From: Syntrophobacter sp. DG_60 | GTDB taxonomy: Bacteria > Desulfobacterota > Desulfofervidia > Desulfofervidales > DG-60 | Direction: 5' to 3' | Length of the DNA stretch: 20,325 nucleotides | Assembly: GCA_001304365.1 (NCBI GenBank) | Contig: LJNA01000008.1 | Location: 1 to 20,325, forward strand | Part shown: positions 1 to 7,549 of the stretch, piece by piece | How the letters are laid out: the number at the start of each line of letters is the position of its first letter | Numbering within the stretch: position 1 is the stretch's first letter | The notes under the pieces: generated by a model | What the model was told of the DNA's origin: nothing | Database searches by the model: none | What the model saw: only the letters and a program-made list of their open reading frames with translations | Position numbers and translations under genes: made by a program

Positions 1-12
1 TTATTTTTATAT

Positions 13-151
13 GATTATTTGTAATCGTTCACCGCAGAGTGCACAGAGGACGCAGAGAAAAATAAGAATTTTAAAAATGCTTTGCTTTTGTGCTTTGTGA
101 TCTCTGCGTTCTCTGCGGTAAATAGAAAAATGATGAACGGTTATGATTATC
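13..151. repeat. Long imperfect palindromic intergenic repeat (CGCAGAG type)
   Basis: ACCGCAGAG at 31-39 is answered by CTCTGCGGT at 111-119, and a second CGCAGAGA block at 51-58 by TCTCTGCG on the other arm. The symmetry extends outward: the sequence ending in CGTTCA at 31 pairs imperfectly with TGAACGG at 134-140 and the bases beyond it. The whole stretch can therefore fold into one interrupted hairpin. No protein is encoded. CGCAGAG-rich palindromes of this kind recur in intergenic DNA of many environmental bacteria, which is general knowledge and not tested here. It lies directly upstream of the KAS III gene, so it may affect that operon's transcript start, but no convincing promoter was seen. 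Confidence 0.6.
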
Positions 152-168
152 TTTTGATTTAAGCCAAA

Positions 169-1155
169 ATGTATAAACCCATTTCCCTAATAGGGACTGG
201 CTTTTACGTCCCTAAAAACATTGTAAAGAATCCAGAAGAAAAGATATTTAAATTGACAGGTATTTTAGAAAGGAGAAGGGCGGAAGATGGGCAAGCAGCT
301 TCTGACCTTGCCTTAGAAGCATCAAAAGCAGCACTTTCTCAAGCCCATATCAGCCCAAAGCAGTTAGACTTAATCATTGGTGCAACCATTACCCCTGATT
401 ATCATTGCCCATGCATGGCCAATGTGTTAGAGGCAAAACTTAAGGCGGATAATGCTACCTCTTTTGACATTTCTGCTGGTTGTTCAGGCTTTATCTTTGC
501 CTTAGATGTTGCCTCTAGATATTTAAATGCATCTAATTTCACCTATATCCTAGTAGTAGCTGCTGAAGTAATGACTAGGACTTTAGGTCCAAATGATTAC
601 CCTACATCTATGACATTTGGGGATGGTGCTGGCGCTGCAGTTTTAAAAAGGGCAGACAAAAAGGAGGTAAAAGATTATCCACAACTCCTTTCTACTTATT
701 TAGCTACCGATGGCAACTCTGGTAATTATCTGCTTCTCACTGGTGGGGGTTCAGCAGTAACCCCGATTTCAATAGAAAGTGTCAGTCAAGACAAACATTA
801 TTTAAAGATAAAAAATAGTTTTTTTACTATAAGGCCTGCTATAAACCACCTTTATGAAGCCTGCAAAAAGGCCTTAGACCAAGGCCACCTAACCATTGAG
901 GACATCGCTTTAATTATTCCACACCAAGTTAATTTAAGAATATTGAAGGAATTGGCGGAGAGGCTTGGTCTTTATGATGACTTTGAAAAAAGATTCTATA
1001 TAAATATTAATAGATACGGTAATGTATCCTCGGCATCTGTAGCCATAGGACTAGCAGAGGCATTATCGGAAGGAAGAATAAAGAGGGGGGATATGGCGCT
1101 TCTGGTGACCTACGGAGGAGGCCTTACCTGGGCCAGTGCGGTCATCAGAGCCTAA
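169..1155 (+). CDS. 3-oxoacyl-ACP synthase III family protein (KAS III / FabH-like)
   Basis: This is a 328-residue thiolase-fold condensing enzyme. The KAS III catalytic triad is complete: Cys105 in SAGCSGF, His252 in IPHQVN and Asn285 in RYGNVSSAS. The glycine-rich C-terminal motif YGGGLTWAS (315-323) and the full length match the family. FabH-type enzymes condense an acyl-CoA starter with malonyl-ACP; relatives make specialised lipids and ketones. It heads a tight operon with a U32 protein, a nitroreductase, an ACP and an acyl ligase, so a dedicated acyl pathway is more likely than housekeeping fatty-acid initiation. That is why no fabH symbol is given. The ATG at 169 gives a natural N-terminus (ISLIGTGFYVP), although no strong ribosome site precedes it. 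Confidence 0.9.
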   Translation: MYKPISLIGTGFYVPKNIVKNPEEKIFKLTGILERRRAEDGQAASDLALEASKAALSQAHISPKQLDLIIGATITPDYHCPCMANVLEAKLKADNATSFDISAGCSGFIFALDVASRYLNASNFTYILVVAAEVMTRTLGPNDYPTSMTFGDGAGAAVLKRADKKEVKDYPQLLSTYLATDGNSGNYLLLTGGGSAVTPISIESVSQDKHYLKIKNSFFTIRPAINHLYEACKKALDQGHLTIEDIALIIPHQVNLRILKELAERLGLYDDFEKRFYININRYGNVSSASVAIGLAEALSEGRIKRGDMALLVTYGGGLTWASAVIRA

Positions 1156-1175
1156 AAAGAAAGAGGGGGGAGATA

Positions 1176-2243
1176 ATGATTAAGTTTTGCGTGGGGACCA
1201 GTTTTAAAAACATCCATCTTATAGAATATGCCCACCAGTGCAATCAAAAAGGTAAAGGAATAATTAAAGACTTCTATGGCTCAGTTGAAAATGAGATATT
1301 CTCTTCTATTAATTTTGGTACAGGTAGAGAACACGCCTCTTGCAGGGATTTGGCAAAGTTTGTAAAGAAGGCGAAAAGATATGACATAAATGTTTATCTC
1401 AATGTAAACACCTTAAGGGCAACGCCTGATTTTTTAAAAAAATATGAAAATCAAATTGCCAGCTTTCTGAAGAGACTAGAAGATATGGGGGTAGAAGGTG
1501 TCATTTTTAGCGCCATCCCTCTTATAGAATTTGCTGCCCAAAACAGTAATAACCTAAAGATTGCAGTAAGTGCCATCCTTCAATTGGATTCCCTTCAGAG
1601 GATAAAACGCCTTAAAGACATGGGGGTTCATAGGATTATACTTTCTCTTTTTAAAGGAAGGGATTTTAATTTTTTAGAAAAATTAAAAATGGTACCCAAT
1701 ATGCAGTGGGAGATACTATGCAATGAGATTTGCCGATTTGAATGCCCATTTTTGCCTCAGCATTATCTCCATCGATCCAACCCTGATTTTGCTCAAGATA
1801 AGACACGCAATTATTACTATAAATTCTGCCACAAAGAATTGCTGTATGACTTTCCCATAAACATTTTAAAGACAAGGTTTATCAGACCAGAGGATGTGCC
1901 ATTTTACCATGATTACTTGGGCATTGAATATTTTAAGATTGTACGTAGAGAAAGCCATCCGGAGCTTATCAAATTCTTTATGAATGCTTACTCTTCCCTT
2001 GATCATGATGGGAATCTAATGCATCTTTTTCCTATGTTTATGAAAAGCCCTAAACAACTGAAAGACAATAAGAAGCTTGTGATAATGAATAAAGATTTGG
2101 ATGGATTTTTAACTTATTTTTATGAAAATCGTCCTGATTGTTCTAATGATTGCTTCACAGTAGGTGGAAAGTGCGATTATTGCAAGCGTTTTTGGCAAGG
2201 AAAGAGACTTGCCCATAAGATAAAAGTTGCTCAGGCAGTTTAG
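1176..2243 (+). CDS. Peptidase U32 family-like protein with two four-cysteine clusters
   Basis: This 355-residue protein resembles the U32 family (YhbU/YhbV, UbiU/UbiV), a TIM-barrel-like fold. The motif TRFIRPEDVPFY (233-244) is typical of U32 proteins. Cys182, Cys186, Cys190 and Cys218 are placed like the 4Fe-4S ligands of UbiU/UbiV. A second set, Cys322, Cys326, Cys333 and Cys336, lies near the C-terminus. UbiU/UbiV act in O2-independent hydroxylation of ubiquinone precursors, while other U32 members are called proteases or modify RNA. By inference this member is an Fe-S enzyme acting on the carrier-bound product of the operon. A clear GGGGGGAG ribosome site precedes the ATG at 1176. Its stop codon abuts the next gene's ATG, implying translational coupling. 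The exact reaction is unknown. Confidence 0.75.
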   Translation: MIKFCVGTSFKNIHLIEYAHQCNQKGKGIIKDFYGSVENEIFSSINFGTGREHASCRDLAKFVKKAKRYDINVYLNVNTLRATPDFLKKYENQIASFLKRLEDMGVEGVIFSAIPLIEFAAQNSNNLKIAVSAILQLDSLQRIKRLKDMGVHRIILSLFKGRDFNFLEKLKMVPNMQWEILCNEICRFECPFLPQHYLHRSNPDFAQDKTRNYYYKFCHKELLYDFPINILKTRFIRPEDVPFYHDYLGIEYFKIVRRESHPELIKFFMNAYSSLDHDGNLMHLFPMFMKSPKQLKDNKKLVIMNKDLDGFLTYFYENRPDCSNDCFTVGGKCDYCKRFWQGKRLAHKIKVAQAV

Positions 2244-2828
2244 ATGAAGACACTTTCTGAAATCATGATAAATAGAAGGTCTATTAGAAAATACAAAAAG
2301 GATAAGATAGGTAAAGAACTTATTAAAGAAATTATTGATTTGGCCGTTTGGGCACCCTCTCCTTTCAATTCTCAGCCTTGGAATTTCATAGTGCTTTCTA
2401 AAGAATATATTTTGGGAAGAAGGACCAATGTGGGGGAGTTGCTCTATAAGAAATCCGAGCCAGCATTAGAAAAAATCTTTAAAAAGCAGGATTTTTCTCA
2501 GTTTATTGTAAAGAAGTTTTTAAAAAGTTTTGGCAATGCTCCCTATCTTATTGGCGCACTGAGGAGCAATAGAATTGGGGAGGTAGATTTAGGCTTTCAA
2601 AGGGCCTCTGTCTATGCAGTTATCCAAAATATCTTATTAATTGCCCATGATAGAGGGCTAGGGACATGTTGGATAGGGGTAGACGATGAGAGCCGTGAGG
2701 TAGTGCAAGAAATATTGGGAATTGATAAGAAAAAAGGTGAACTTTTGGCGCTTATTGCCATTGGCATCCCTGATCAAAGGGTTAGAAATTTAGAAAGAAA
2801 ACCATTTAATATCTGGTTTTTAGAGTAA
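2244..2828 (+). CDS. Nitroreductase family protein (FMN-dependent)
   Basis: This is a 194-residue nitroreductase-fold flavoprotein. Visible family motifs are RRSIRKYKKD (11-20), which contacts the FMN phosphate, APSPFNSQPWNFIV (37-50), and RGLGTCWIG (137-145) with the following IAIGIPD (171-177). Family members use NAD(P)H to reduce nitro groups, quinones, enones or flavins, or catalyse oxidative steps such as thiazoline oxidation; the substrate cannot be predicted. The ATG directly follows the TAG of the U32 gene with no spacer, so the two are almost certainly co-translated. Placement between the KAS III/U32 pair and the ACP/ligase pair suggests a redox tailoring step on a carrier-bound acyl chain, which is inference. 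Confidence 0.88.
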   Translation: MKTLSEIMINRRSIRKYKKDKIGKELIKEIIDLAVWAPSPFNSQPWNFIVLSKEYILGRRTNVGELLYKKSEPALEKIFKKQDFSQFIVKKFLKSFGNAPYLIGALRSNRIGEVDLGFQRASVYAVIQNILLIAHDRGLGTCWIGVDDESREVVQEILGIDKKKGELLALIAIGIPDQRVRNLERKPFNIWFLE

Positions 2829-2838
2829 TGAATTACTA

Positions 2839-2930
2839 GATGTCGGACACTCGATATTTTGAGGAAAAAGTGCATTATCGAGCATCGAGAAACGAGCATC
2901 GAGCATCGTATCATGAATCGTGGATCATGA
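2839..2930. repeat. GAGCATC short direct-repeat patch with a TCATGA hairpin
   Basis: The gap before the ACP gene contains CGAGCATCGAG (2879-2889) and CGAGCATCGAGCATCG (2893-2908), so the unit GAGCATC occurs three times. TCATGA at 2911-2916 and again at 2925-2930 is self-complementary and could form a small hairpin just before the ACP start. No array regularity or spacer structure is present. It looks like a degenerate dispersed repeat inserted within the operon. Confidence 0.5.
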
Positions 2931-2931
2931 A

Positions 2932-3192
2932 ATGAAAGATATAAGAAAGTTGTGTTATGAAGCCATATTAAAGGTAGATGGTGCTGAGCATATAGATTAT
3001 GATAAAGTTAGTGATGATACTGAAATCTATGGCAGTGGATTTAACCTTGATTCATTGGGACTGGCTGAGCTTACTACCATCTTAGAGAAAAAATTTAATA
3101 TTAAGATAGGTGATGAAGAGATTATGGAGGCAGAGGCATTTGAAAATTTTGGTGCACTGCGCAGATTCATGTCTGAGAAAATTGGGAAATGA
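2932..3192 (+). CDS. Acyl carrier protein (dedicated, phosphopantetheine carrier)
   Basis: This is a small acidic helical carrier protein. The phosphopantetheine attachment serine lies in NLDSLGLAEL, and the following LTTILEKKFNIKI matches helices II-III of ACPs. The ATG at 2932 gives 86 residues; a GTG at 2920 would add four (to 90) and cannot be excluded, since neither start has a good ribosome site. The sequence differs from a housekeeping AcpP (no DSLD, but DSLG) and the gene sits in a specialised operon. Its last codons overlap the ATG of the acyl ligase (ATGA), so the two are translationally coupled, which argues that the ligase loads this carrier. Confidence 0.88.
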   Translation: MKDIRKLCYEAILKVDGAEHIDYDKVSDDTEIYGSGFNLDSLGLAELTTILEKKFNIKIGDEEIMEAEAFENFGALRRFMSEKIGK

Positions 3193-4643
3193 ACTTATCT
3201 ATCTACCAAAGGTTCCAAAAAACCACTCAATTAAATAAAAATAAACCCTTTATTATCGGAGAAGAAAACAGATTAAGCTTTGAAGAAACCTCTAAACTTG
3301 TTGATAAATTCTCATATTATTTAGGAAGTGAGATAAGGCTAAAAAAAGGAGACAGGGTAGCCTTACTTTTAAATAATCAACCAGAATTTGTTATAGCCTT
3401 TCTGTCGTTAAACAAATTAGGTATAATATTTGTTCCCTTTAATAATCGTTTAACTGCTGGAGAAATAGAATATATGGTAAATACTACTGCTGCAAAGGCA
3501 ATTGTATTTAATCCCCTTTATCAAGAGAAAATAAACGGATTAAAGGAAGTCATAAAAATAAATGCCCAAATTATAAAGGGATTGGATATAAAAGAGGAAA
3601 CCCCTGTCTTTAACCAGGAAGATGCCTTTATCCTTTTTACATCCGGGACTACAGGGGTTCCTAAGGGGGTTTCACACACCAATGAAAATAGCCTCTTTTA
3701 TGCAAATGTAATGATTGAGGGCCTGGAGTTTAGACATGACATGAAACACCTCATTGCTGCACCCTTATACCATGCCATAGGTTGTGAGGATCAATTAATA
3801 CCAGCTATCATATTGGGAGAAACTGTGGTATTAACTAATAATACCACACCTCAAAACATGGCAGGGCTTTTAGAGAGACATAGTATAGATATACTGTTAG
3901 GGCCTCCCACTATTTTTACCCTTTTAATCCTCTCTGGTATATCCAAAAAGTATAAGCTTTTAGCTACTAAGGTATTTGGGTATGCTGGTGCTCCCATGAG
4001 GCCCCAAATTATTAAAGTGCTCAAAAAGACATTCCCACATATAAAGCTATTTAATTTTTATGGCTCAACAGAGGTAGGGGGAACAATCACTGTCTTAGAT
4101 GATAAATATGCCCTTTCCCATTCAGAGACAGTAGGTAAGGCAGTTAAAGGGGTGGAGGTAGAGATCTTAGATGAAAATGAATTTGCTTACGGTAAAATAG
4201 GGGAAGTAGTGACAAGACCAAAATATATGAGGGGCTATATCAATGCTGATATAAAGGATGCATTCTTTAACGGATACTTGAGGATGGGGGACTTAGGCAA
4301 ATTGGATGAACAAGGATTTTTAACCCTGTTTGGTAGGATAGGTGATATGATGATTGTTCAGGGCGAAAACGTATACCCCATTGAGATTGAAAGGGTGCTT
4401 ATTGAAAGTGGGTTTTTAAAAGAGGCTTGTGTAATAGGAAAGGATACCATACTGGGTCAACAACCCGTTGCCTTTATCTCTCCTATAGAAGGGGATGAAA
4501 AGGAGATTATTGAAAGACTAAAGGCAATCTGTAAAGAGAAACTGGCAGATTTTAAGCGTCCTAGGGATTTTATGGCCCTAAAAGAGATTCCTAAAAATCC
4601 CATAGGGAAAATAGATAAAAAGAAATTGTTGGAATTTTTGTAA
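3189..4643 (+). CDS. AMP-dependent acyl ligase (acyl-CoA or acyl-ACP synthetase)
   Basis: This is a 484-residue ANL-superfamily adenylating enzyme. The P-loop-like FTSGTTGVPKG lies at 150-160, YGSTE at 291-295, the ribose-binding Asp368 in MGDLG, Arg383 in GRIGDM, and the catalytic lysine of the C-terminal domain in GKIDKKK (Lys474). These enzymes make acyl-AMP from a carboxylic acid and ATP, then transfer the acyl group to CoA or a carrier thiol. The four-base overlap with the ACP gene favours the carrier as acceptor (inference). The A8 hinge-type motif reads QGENVYPIEIE rather than the usual GGENVYP. Full length; last gene of the cassette. Confidence 0.9.
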   Translation: MNLSIYQRFQKTTQLNKNKPFIIGEENRLSFEETSKLVDKFSYYLGSEIRLKKGDRVALLLNNQPEFVIAFLSLNKLGIIFVPFNNRLTAGEIEYMVNTTAAKAIVFNPLYQEKINGLKEVIKINAQIIKGLDIKEETPVFNQEDAFILFTSGTTGVPKGVSHTNENSLFYANVMIEGLEFRHDMKHLIAAPLYHAIGCEDQLIPAIILGETVVLTNNTTPQNMAGLLERHSIDILLGPPTIFTLLILSGISKKYKLLATKVFGYAGAPMRPQIIKVLKKTFPHIKLFNFYGSTEVGGTITVLDDKYALSHSETVGKAVKGVEVEILDENEFAYGKIGEVVTRPKYMRGYINADIKDAFFNGYLRMGDLGKLDEQGFLTLFGRIGDMMIVQGENVYPIEIERVLIESGFLKEACVIGKDTILGQQPVAFISPIEGDEKEIIERLKAICKEKLADFKRPRDFMALKEIPKNPIGKIDKKKLLEFL

Positions 4644-4646
4644 TTT

Positions 4647-4889
4647 AGCCGCAGGTTCACACAGATGAATACAGATAGGTTTAAATACAAAGAGAGCACG
4701 GATATTATTCTTAGAAGTTTTTATGAAGTTTATAATGAGCTTGGTGATGGATTTATAGAATCTGTCCATGAAAATGTCTTATATATTTTAACCGAGTATG
4801 GAAATTTTGGCAGAAAACCAGAATTCAAAAGATTTGTATATGATAATAAAAGAAAAAACATCAGCGGTAATCAGCGTAAATCTGTGGCT
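4647..4889. mobile_element. MITE-like element: 30-nt terminal inverted repeats around a deleted GxxExxY gene
   Basis: The 30 nt at 4647-4676 (starting AGCCGCAGGTTCACACAGAT) align without gaps to the reverse complement of 4860-4889 (starting AGCCACAGATTTACGCTGAT), with 20 of 30 positions identical. Between them lies a shortened GxxExxY reading frame. CACAGAT-type repeats commonly flank GxxExxY genes in environmental genomes (general knowledge). No clear target duplication was seen. Calling it mobile is inference from its structure. Confidence 0.45.
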
Positions 4890-4910
4890 GAAGAGTTACG
4901 GATTTTTTAA
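4665..4910 (+). pseudogene. Internally deleted GxxExxY (PDDEXK_3-type) protein
   Basis: This 81-residue frame starts like a GxxExxY protein: KYKESTDIILRSFYEVYNEL, then GDGFIESVHENVLY. It then jumps to the family's C-terminal block NFGRKPEFKRFVYDN. The middle of a normal protein of about 120-130 residues is missing, including the core carrying the predicted nuclease residues (the ADL...VIVELK region). The frame stays open across the junction, so a short product could be made, but it should lack catalytic activity. Its last residues (ISGNQRKSVAEELRIF) are simply the right inverted repeat read through. The stop abuts the tyrA ATG. Confidence 0.6.
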
Positions 4911-5681
4911 ATGAAACCAAAAAACATTGGCATTATTGGTGGCACAGGGAGAATGGGGCAATGGCTAAAGAGATTTTTAGAAGAAGCCGGTTATCAAGTT
5001 ATGGTCTCTGGAAGGAAAACAGAGGTTTCTTCAAAGGAACTTGCCTCTCTATGCGATGTAGTAATTGTCTCTGTGCCCATTAAAGATACAGCAAAAGTAA
5101 TAAAAGAGATTGGGCCATATGTTAGACCCGGGGCCCTTTTAATGGACATCACCTCTATAAAAAAGGAACCCGTCGAGGCTATGTTGGCCTACTCAAGGTC
5201 TGAGGTAATTGGTACACACCCACTTTTTGGGCCCAGTGCGTCCTCCATCAAAGGGCAAATAGTAGTAATTTGTCCAGCAAGGACAAAGATATGGCTACCT
5301 TGGCTCAAAGACTTATTGCTCAGCCATGAAGCAAAGATTACCATTTCTACTCCTGAAAAACACGACGAGATGATGACTATAGTGCAGGGACTGAGTTATT
5401 TTTTTGTCCTAGCTACAGGGGTTGCTATAAAGGAATCGCCTTTTAATTTAAATGAATTTTTAGACCATAGTACCCCTTTTTTTCGTATAATTTTAAGAAA
5501 GATGCACTCTATGAAGCAAAGTCCAGAGATGCATGCATCCATTCAATTTCATAACTACCATAGGATCCCAAAGTTTTTAGAGATAGTAAATGAGCTCAAA
5601 AAAGTTATAGAAGATCAAGATCATCAAAAATTTTATCAAATATTTCAAAGGTTAAATGAAATACCCTTCCCAGAAGAATAA
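4911..5681 (+). CDS. tyrA: Prephenate dehydrogenase
   Basis: This 256-residue enzyme oxidatively decarboxylates prephenate to 4-hydroxyphenylpyruvate in tyrosine synthesis. The N-terminal Rossmann fold shows IGIIGGTGRMGQW (6-18), and the hallmark GTHPLFGPS (101-109) carries the catalytic-site His103. VQGLSYFFVLATG corresponds to the start of the all-helical dimerisation domain. It is a stand-alone dehydrogenase: there is no chorismate mutase domain and no C-terminal ACT domain. The start ATG directly follows the GxxExxY stop and lacks a clear ribosome site. pyrC follows after one base or overlaps, depending on its start. A broader arogenate/prephenate specificity cannot be excluded. Confidence 0.85.
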   Translation: MKPKNIGIIGGTGRMGQWLKRFLEEAGYQVMVSGRKTEVSSKELASLCDVVIVSVPIKDTAKVIKEIGPYVRPGALLMDITSIKKEPVEAMLAYSRSEVIGTHPLFGPSASSIKGQIVVICPARTKIWLPWLKDLLLSHEAKITISTPEKHDEMMTIVQGLSYFFVLATGVAIKESPFNLNEFLDHSTPFFRIILRKMHSMKQSPEMHASIQFHNYHRIPKFLEIVNELKKVIEDQDHQKFYQIFQRLNEIPFPEE

Positions 5682-5682
5682 A

Positions 5683-6951
5683 ATGTTGCTTATTAAATCA
5701 GGTCATGTAATAGACCCTAGCCAAAATCTGGATGGAATATTTGATATCCTGATAGAAGGAGGCGTAATCAAGGCAATAGAAAAGGATATCCCTACCCTTC
5801 ATGCAGAGGTTATAGATGCAAAAGGAAAGATTGTCACACCTGGTCTGGTAGATGCCCATACCCATTTACGTGAACCTGGATTTGAATATAAAGAGACTAT
5901 TGAAACCGGTGCAAAGGCCGCTGCAGCAGGTGGATTTACGGCTATTTGCTGTATGGCAAATACCAATCCAGTAAATGACAATCAGGAGGTAACAAAATTT
6001 ATCTTAAGACAGGCAAAGGCTGCAAGGGCTGCCAAGGTTCATCCCATAGGCGCAGTGAGTAAAGGCCTAAAAGGGAAAGAAATGGCCCCTATTGGGGAAC
6101 TTAAAGAGGCTGGCGCAGTGGCCCTTTCAGATGATGGAAATCCTATCGTAAACAGTGGCTTTTTAAGAAAGGCCTTAGAATATGCAAAGTACTTTGGACT
6201 TCTCATTATTTCTCATGCAGAAGATAGGATGCTCTCCCCCGATGGGGTAATGAATGAAGGTAAGACATCCACTTACCTAGGGCTTTTGGGTATACCAAAT
6301 ACTGCAGAAGAAATTATGGTCTTTAGAGATATTAAACTGGCTGAGCTTACAGGCTGGCATATCCACATTGCCCATGTCAGTACTGCTGGCAGTGTAGATT
6401 TGATCAGGCAAGCAAAGGCCAAAGGTGTCAGAGTTACTGCTGAAACATGTCCACACTATTTTAGCCTCGATGAAGAGGCAGTAAGGGCATTCGATACCAA
6501 TGCCAAAGTAAGTCCACCTTTGCGTACTAAGGATGATATAGAGGAGATTAAACAAGGCCTAAAGGACGGCACTATAGATATTATTGCTACAGATCATGCC
6601 CCTCATCACCCCCTAGAAAAGGCCGTCCCCTTTGAACAGGCCCCAAGTGGCATAATTGGCTTGGAATCGGCCCTCTCTATTTGCATCAAATTAATAGAAG
6701 AGGGTATATTGAAGTGGCCTGAATTGATAAAAAAGATGAGCTGTACACCCACTCATATCTTTAGGCTACCTGGAGGTACATTAAAACCTAAAAGTCCAGC
6801 AGATGTGACCATCATTGACCCTAATATGCGTTATCGCCTAGCTGTGAATAAATTTTATTCCAAGAGTAGAAATTGCCCATTTGATGATTGGGAAGTAAAA
6901 GGAAGGGCCTTGGTTACCATAGTGGATGGAAATATTGTGTATAGATTTTAA
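5683..6951 (+). CDS. pyrC: Dihydroorotase (class I)
   Basis: This zinc amidohydrolase closes carbamoyl-aspartate to dihydroorotate, the third step of pyrimidine synthesis. Metal and active-site motifs are all present: DAHTHLREPG, LSDDG, ISHAEDR, HIAHVST, TAETCPHYF and ATDHAPHH. I chose the ATG at 5683 (422 residues), because MLLIKSGHVIDP is the usual N-terminus of the family. An in-frame ATG at 5656, inside tyrA and preceded by AAAGG, would add nine residues. Full length with intact ligands suggests an active enzyme rather than the catalytically dead form that partners PyrB in some bacteria. No pyrB or carAB is visible nearby. Confidence 0.93.
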   Translation: MLLIKSGHVIDPSQNLDGIFDILIEGGVIKAIEKDIPTLHAEVIDAKGKIVTPGLVDAHTHLREPGFEYKETIETGAKAAAAGGFTAICCMANTNPVNDNQEVTKFILRQAKAARAAKVHPIGAVSKGLKGKEMAPIGELKEAGAVALSDDGNPIVNSGFLRKALEYAKYFGLLIISHAEDRMLSPDGVMNEGKTSTYLGLLGIPNTAEEIMVFRDIKLAELTGWHIHIAHVSTAGSVDLIRQAKAKGVRVTAETCPHYFSLDEEAVRAFDTNAKVSPPLRTKDDIEEIKQGLKDGTIDIIATDHAPHHPLEKAVPFEQAPSGIIGLESALSICIKLIEEGILKWPELIKKMSCTPTHIFRLPGGTLKPKSPADVTIIDPNMRYRLAVNKFYSKSRNCPFDDWEVKGRALVTIVDGNIVYRF

Positions 6952-7128
6952 TTTCTATTTAAATTAAAGTAAATGTTGGCTAAACCTTAAGTTCTTTTAT
7001 AGACCTCATCAATCTTTTTTCTTACAATCTAATGGTTAAAGTGGATGGCCTTTGCTACTTTGCTTTGATATAGTGGTTGATTCCCATACCTCTTTGGTTA
7101 GTGAATGTTGTACTAGACTCTAATCCAG

Positions 7129-7157
7129 AGCAGCCTGAGAAGTCACTGCTTTTTTTC
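7129..7157 (+). terminator. Candidate intrinsic terminator
   Basis: AGCAG, a two-base bulge, TGA, loop GAAG, TCA and CTGCT form an eight-pair stem followed directly by a run of seven T. It lies 177 nt after the pyrC stop and about 70 nt before the next gene, so it may end the pyrC transcript or act as a leader attenuator for the small gene at 7229. The rest of the gap 6952-7228 is AT-rich with no coding signal I can defend. Confidence 0.5.
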
Positions 7158-7228
7158 TTAATATAAAAAGTTTCAATTGAACTTCCTCTCTTATCATACT
7201 AAAACGGAAGAAAGGAGGTAAGGAGAGC

Positions 7229-7438
7229 ATGAACATCTCAGAGAAGCAATTGCGTAACATTCTGCTGATTATCCATCTTTTAGCTGCAGTGGTCCTGGGT
7301 AATTTCCTCTATTCTCCATGGGGAAGTGATCCAACATTTAGGATGCTAATGCAAATCGTGATCTTCCCTGTTTTTGCATTGACAGGTTTGTGGTTGTGGC
7401 AGATGCCACGGATAAGGAGGTTTCTGAAAGGCAAGTGA
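7229..7438 (+). CDS. Small two-TM membrane protein of unknown function
   Basis: This 69-residue protein has two predicted membrane spans: residues about 8-29 (RNILLIIHLLAAVVLGNFLY) and about 39-57 (QIVIFPVFALTGLWLWQ). The tail is basic (PRIRRFLKGK), which favours a cytoplasmic C-terminus. A very strong ribosome site, GGAGG plus AAGGAG, precedes the ATG and supports a real gene. I do not recognise a named family. It stands alone between candidate terminators, with a possible second tiny ORF downstream that has the same ribosome-site pattern. Function unknown. Confidence 0.7.
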   Translation: MNISEKQLRNILLIIHLLAAVVLGNFLYSPWGSDPTFRMLMQIVIFPVFALTGLWLWQMPRIRRFLKGK

Positions 7439-7549
7439 AGTCGGTAAGAAATTATAATCTTTTTGAAATTTTTTTTTGAGCAGAGCAAGCTCTAAAACCT
7501 GAGAAAATCCCATTCGAAGCTTATCCATAAATAAGGAGGCAAGGAGTAA

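Noticed and set aside
2879..2908. Possible CRISPR-like repeats (GAGCATC)
   Set aside because: Units are only seven bases, irregularly spaced, without unique spacers or cas genes.
4457..4699. Minus-strand frame over the ligase end and the GxxExxY left repeat
   Set aside because: Shadow of the ligase gene, which has full family motifs on the other strand; composition unlike a protein.
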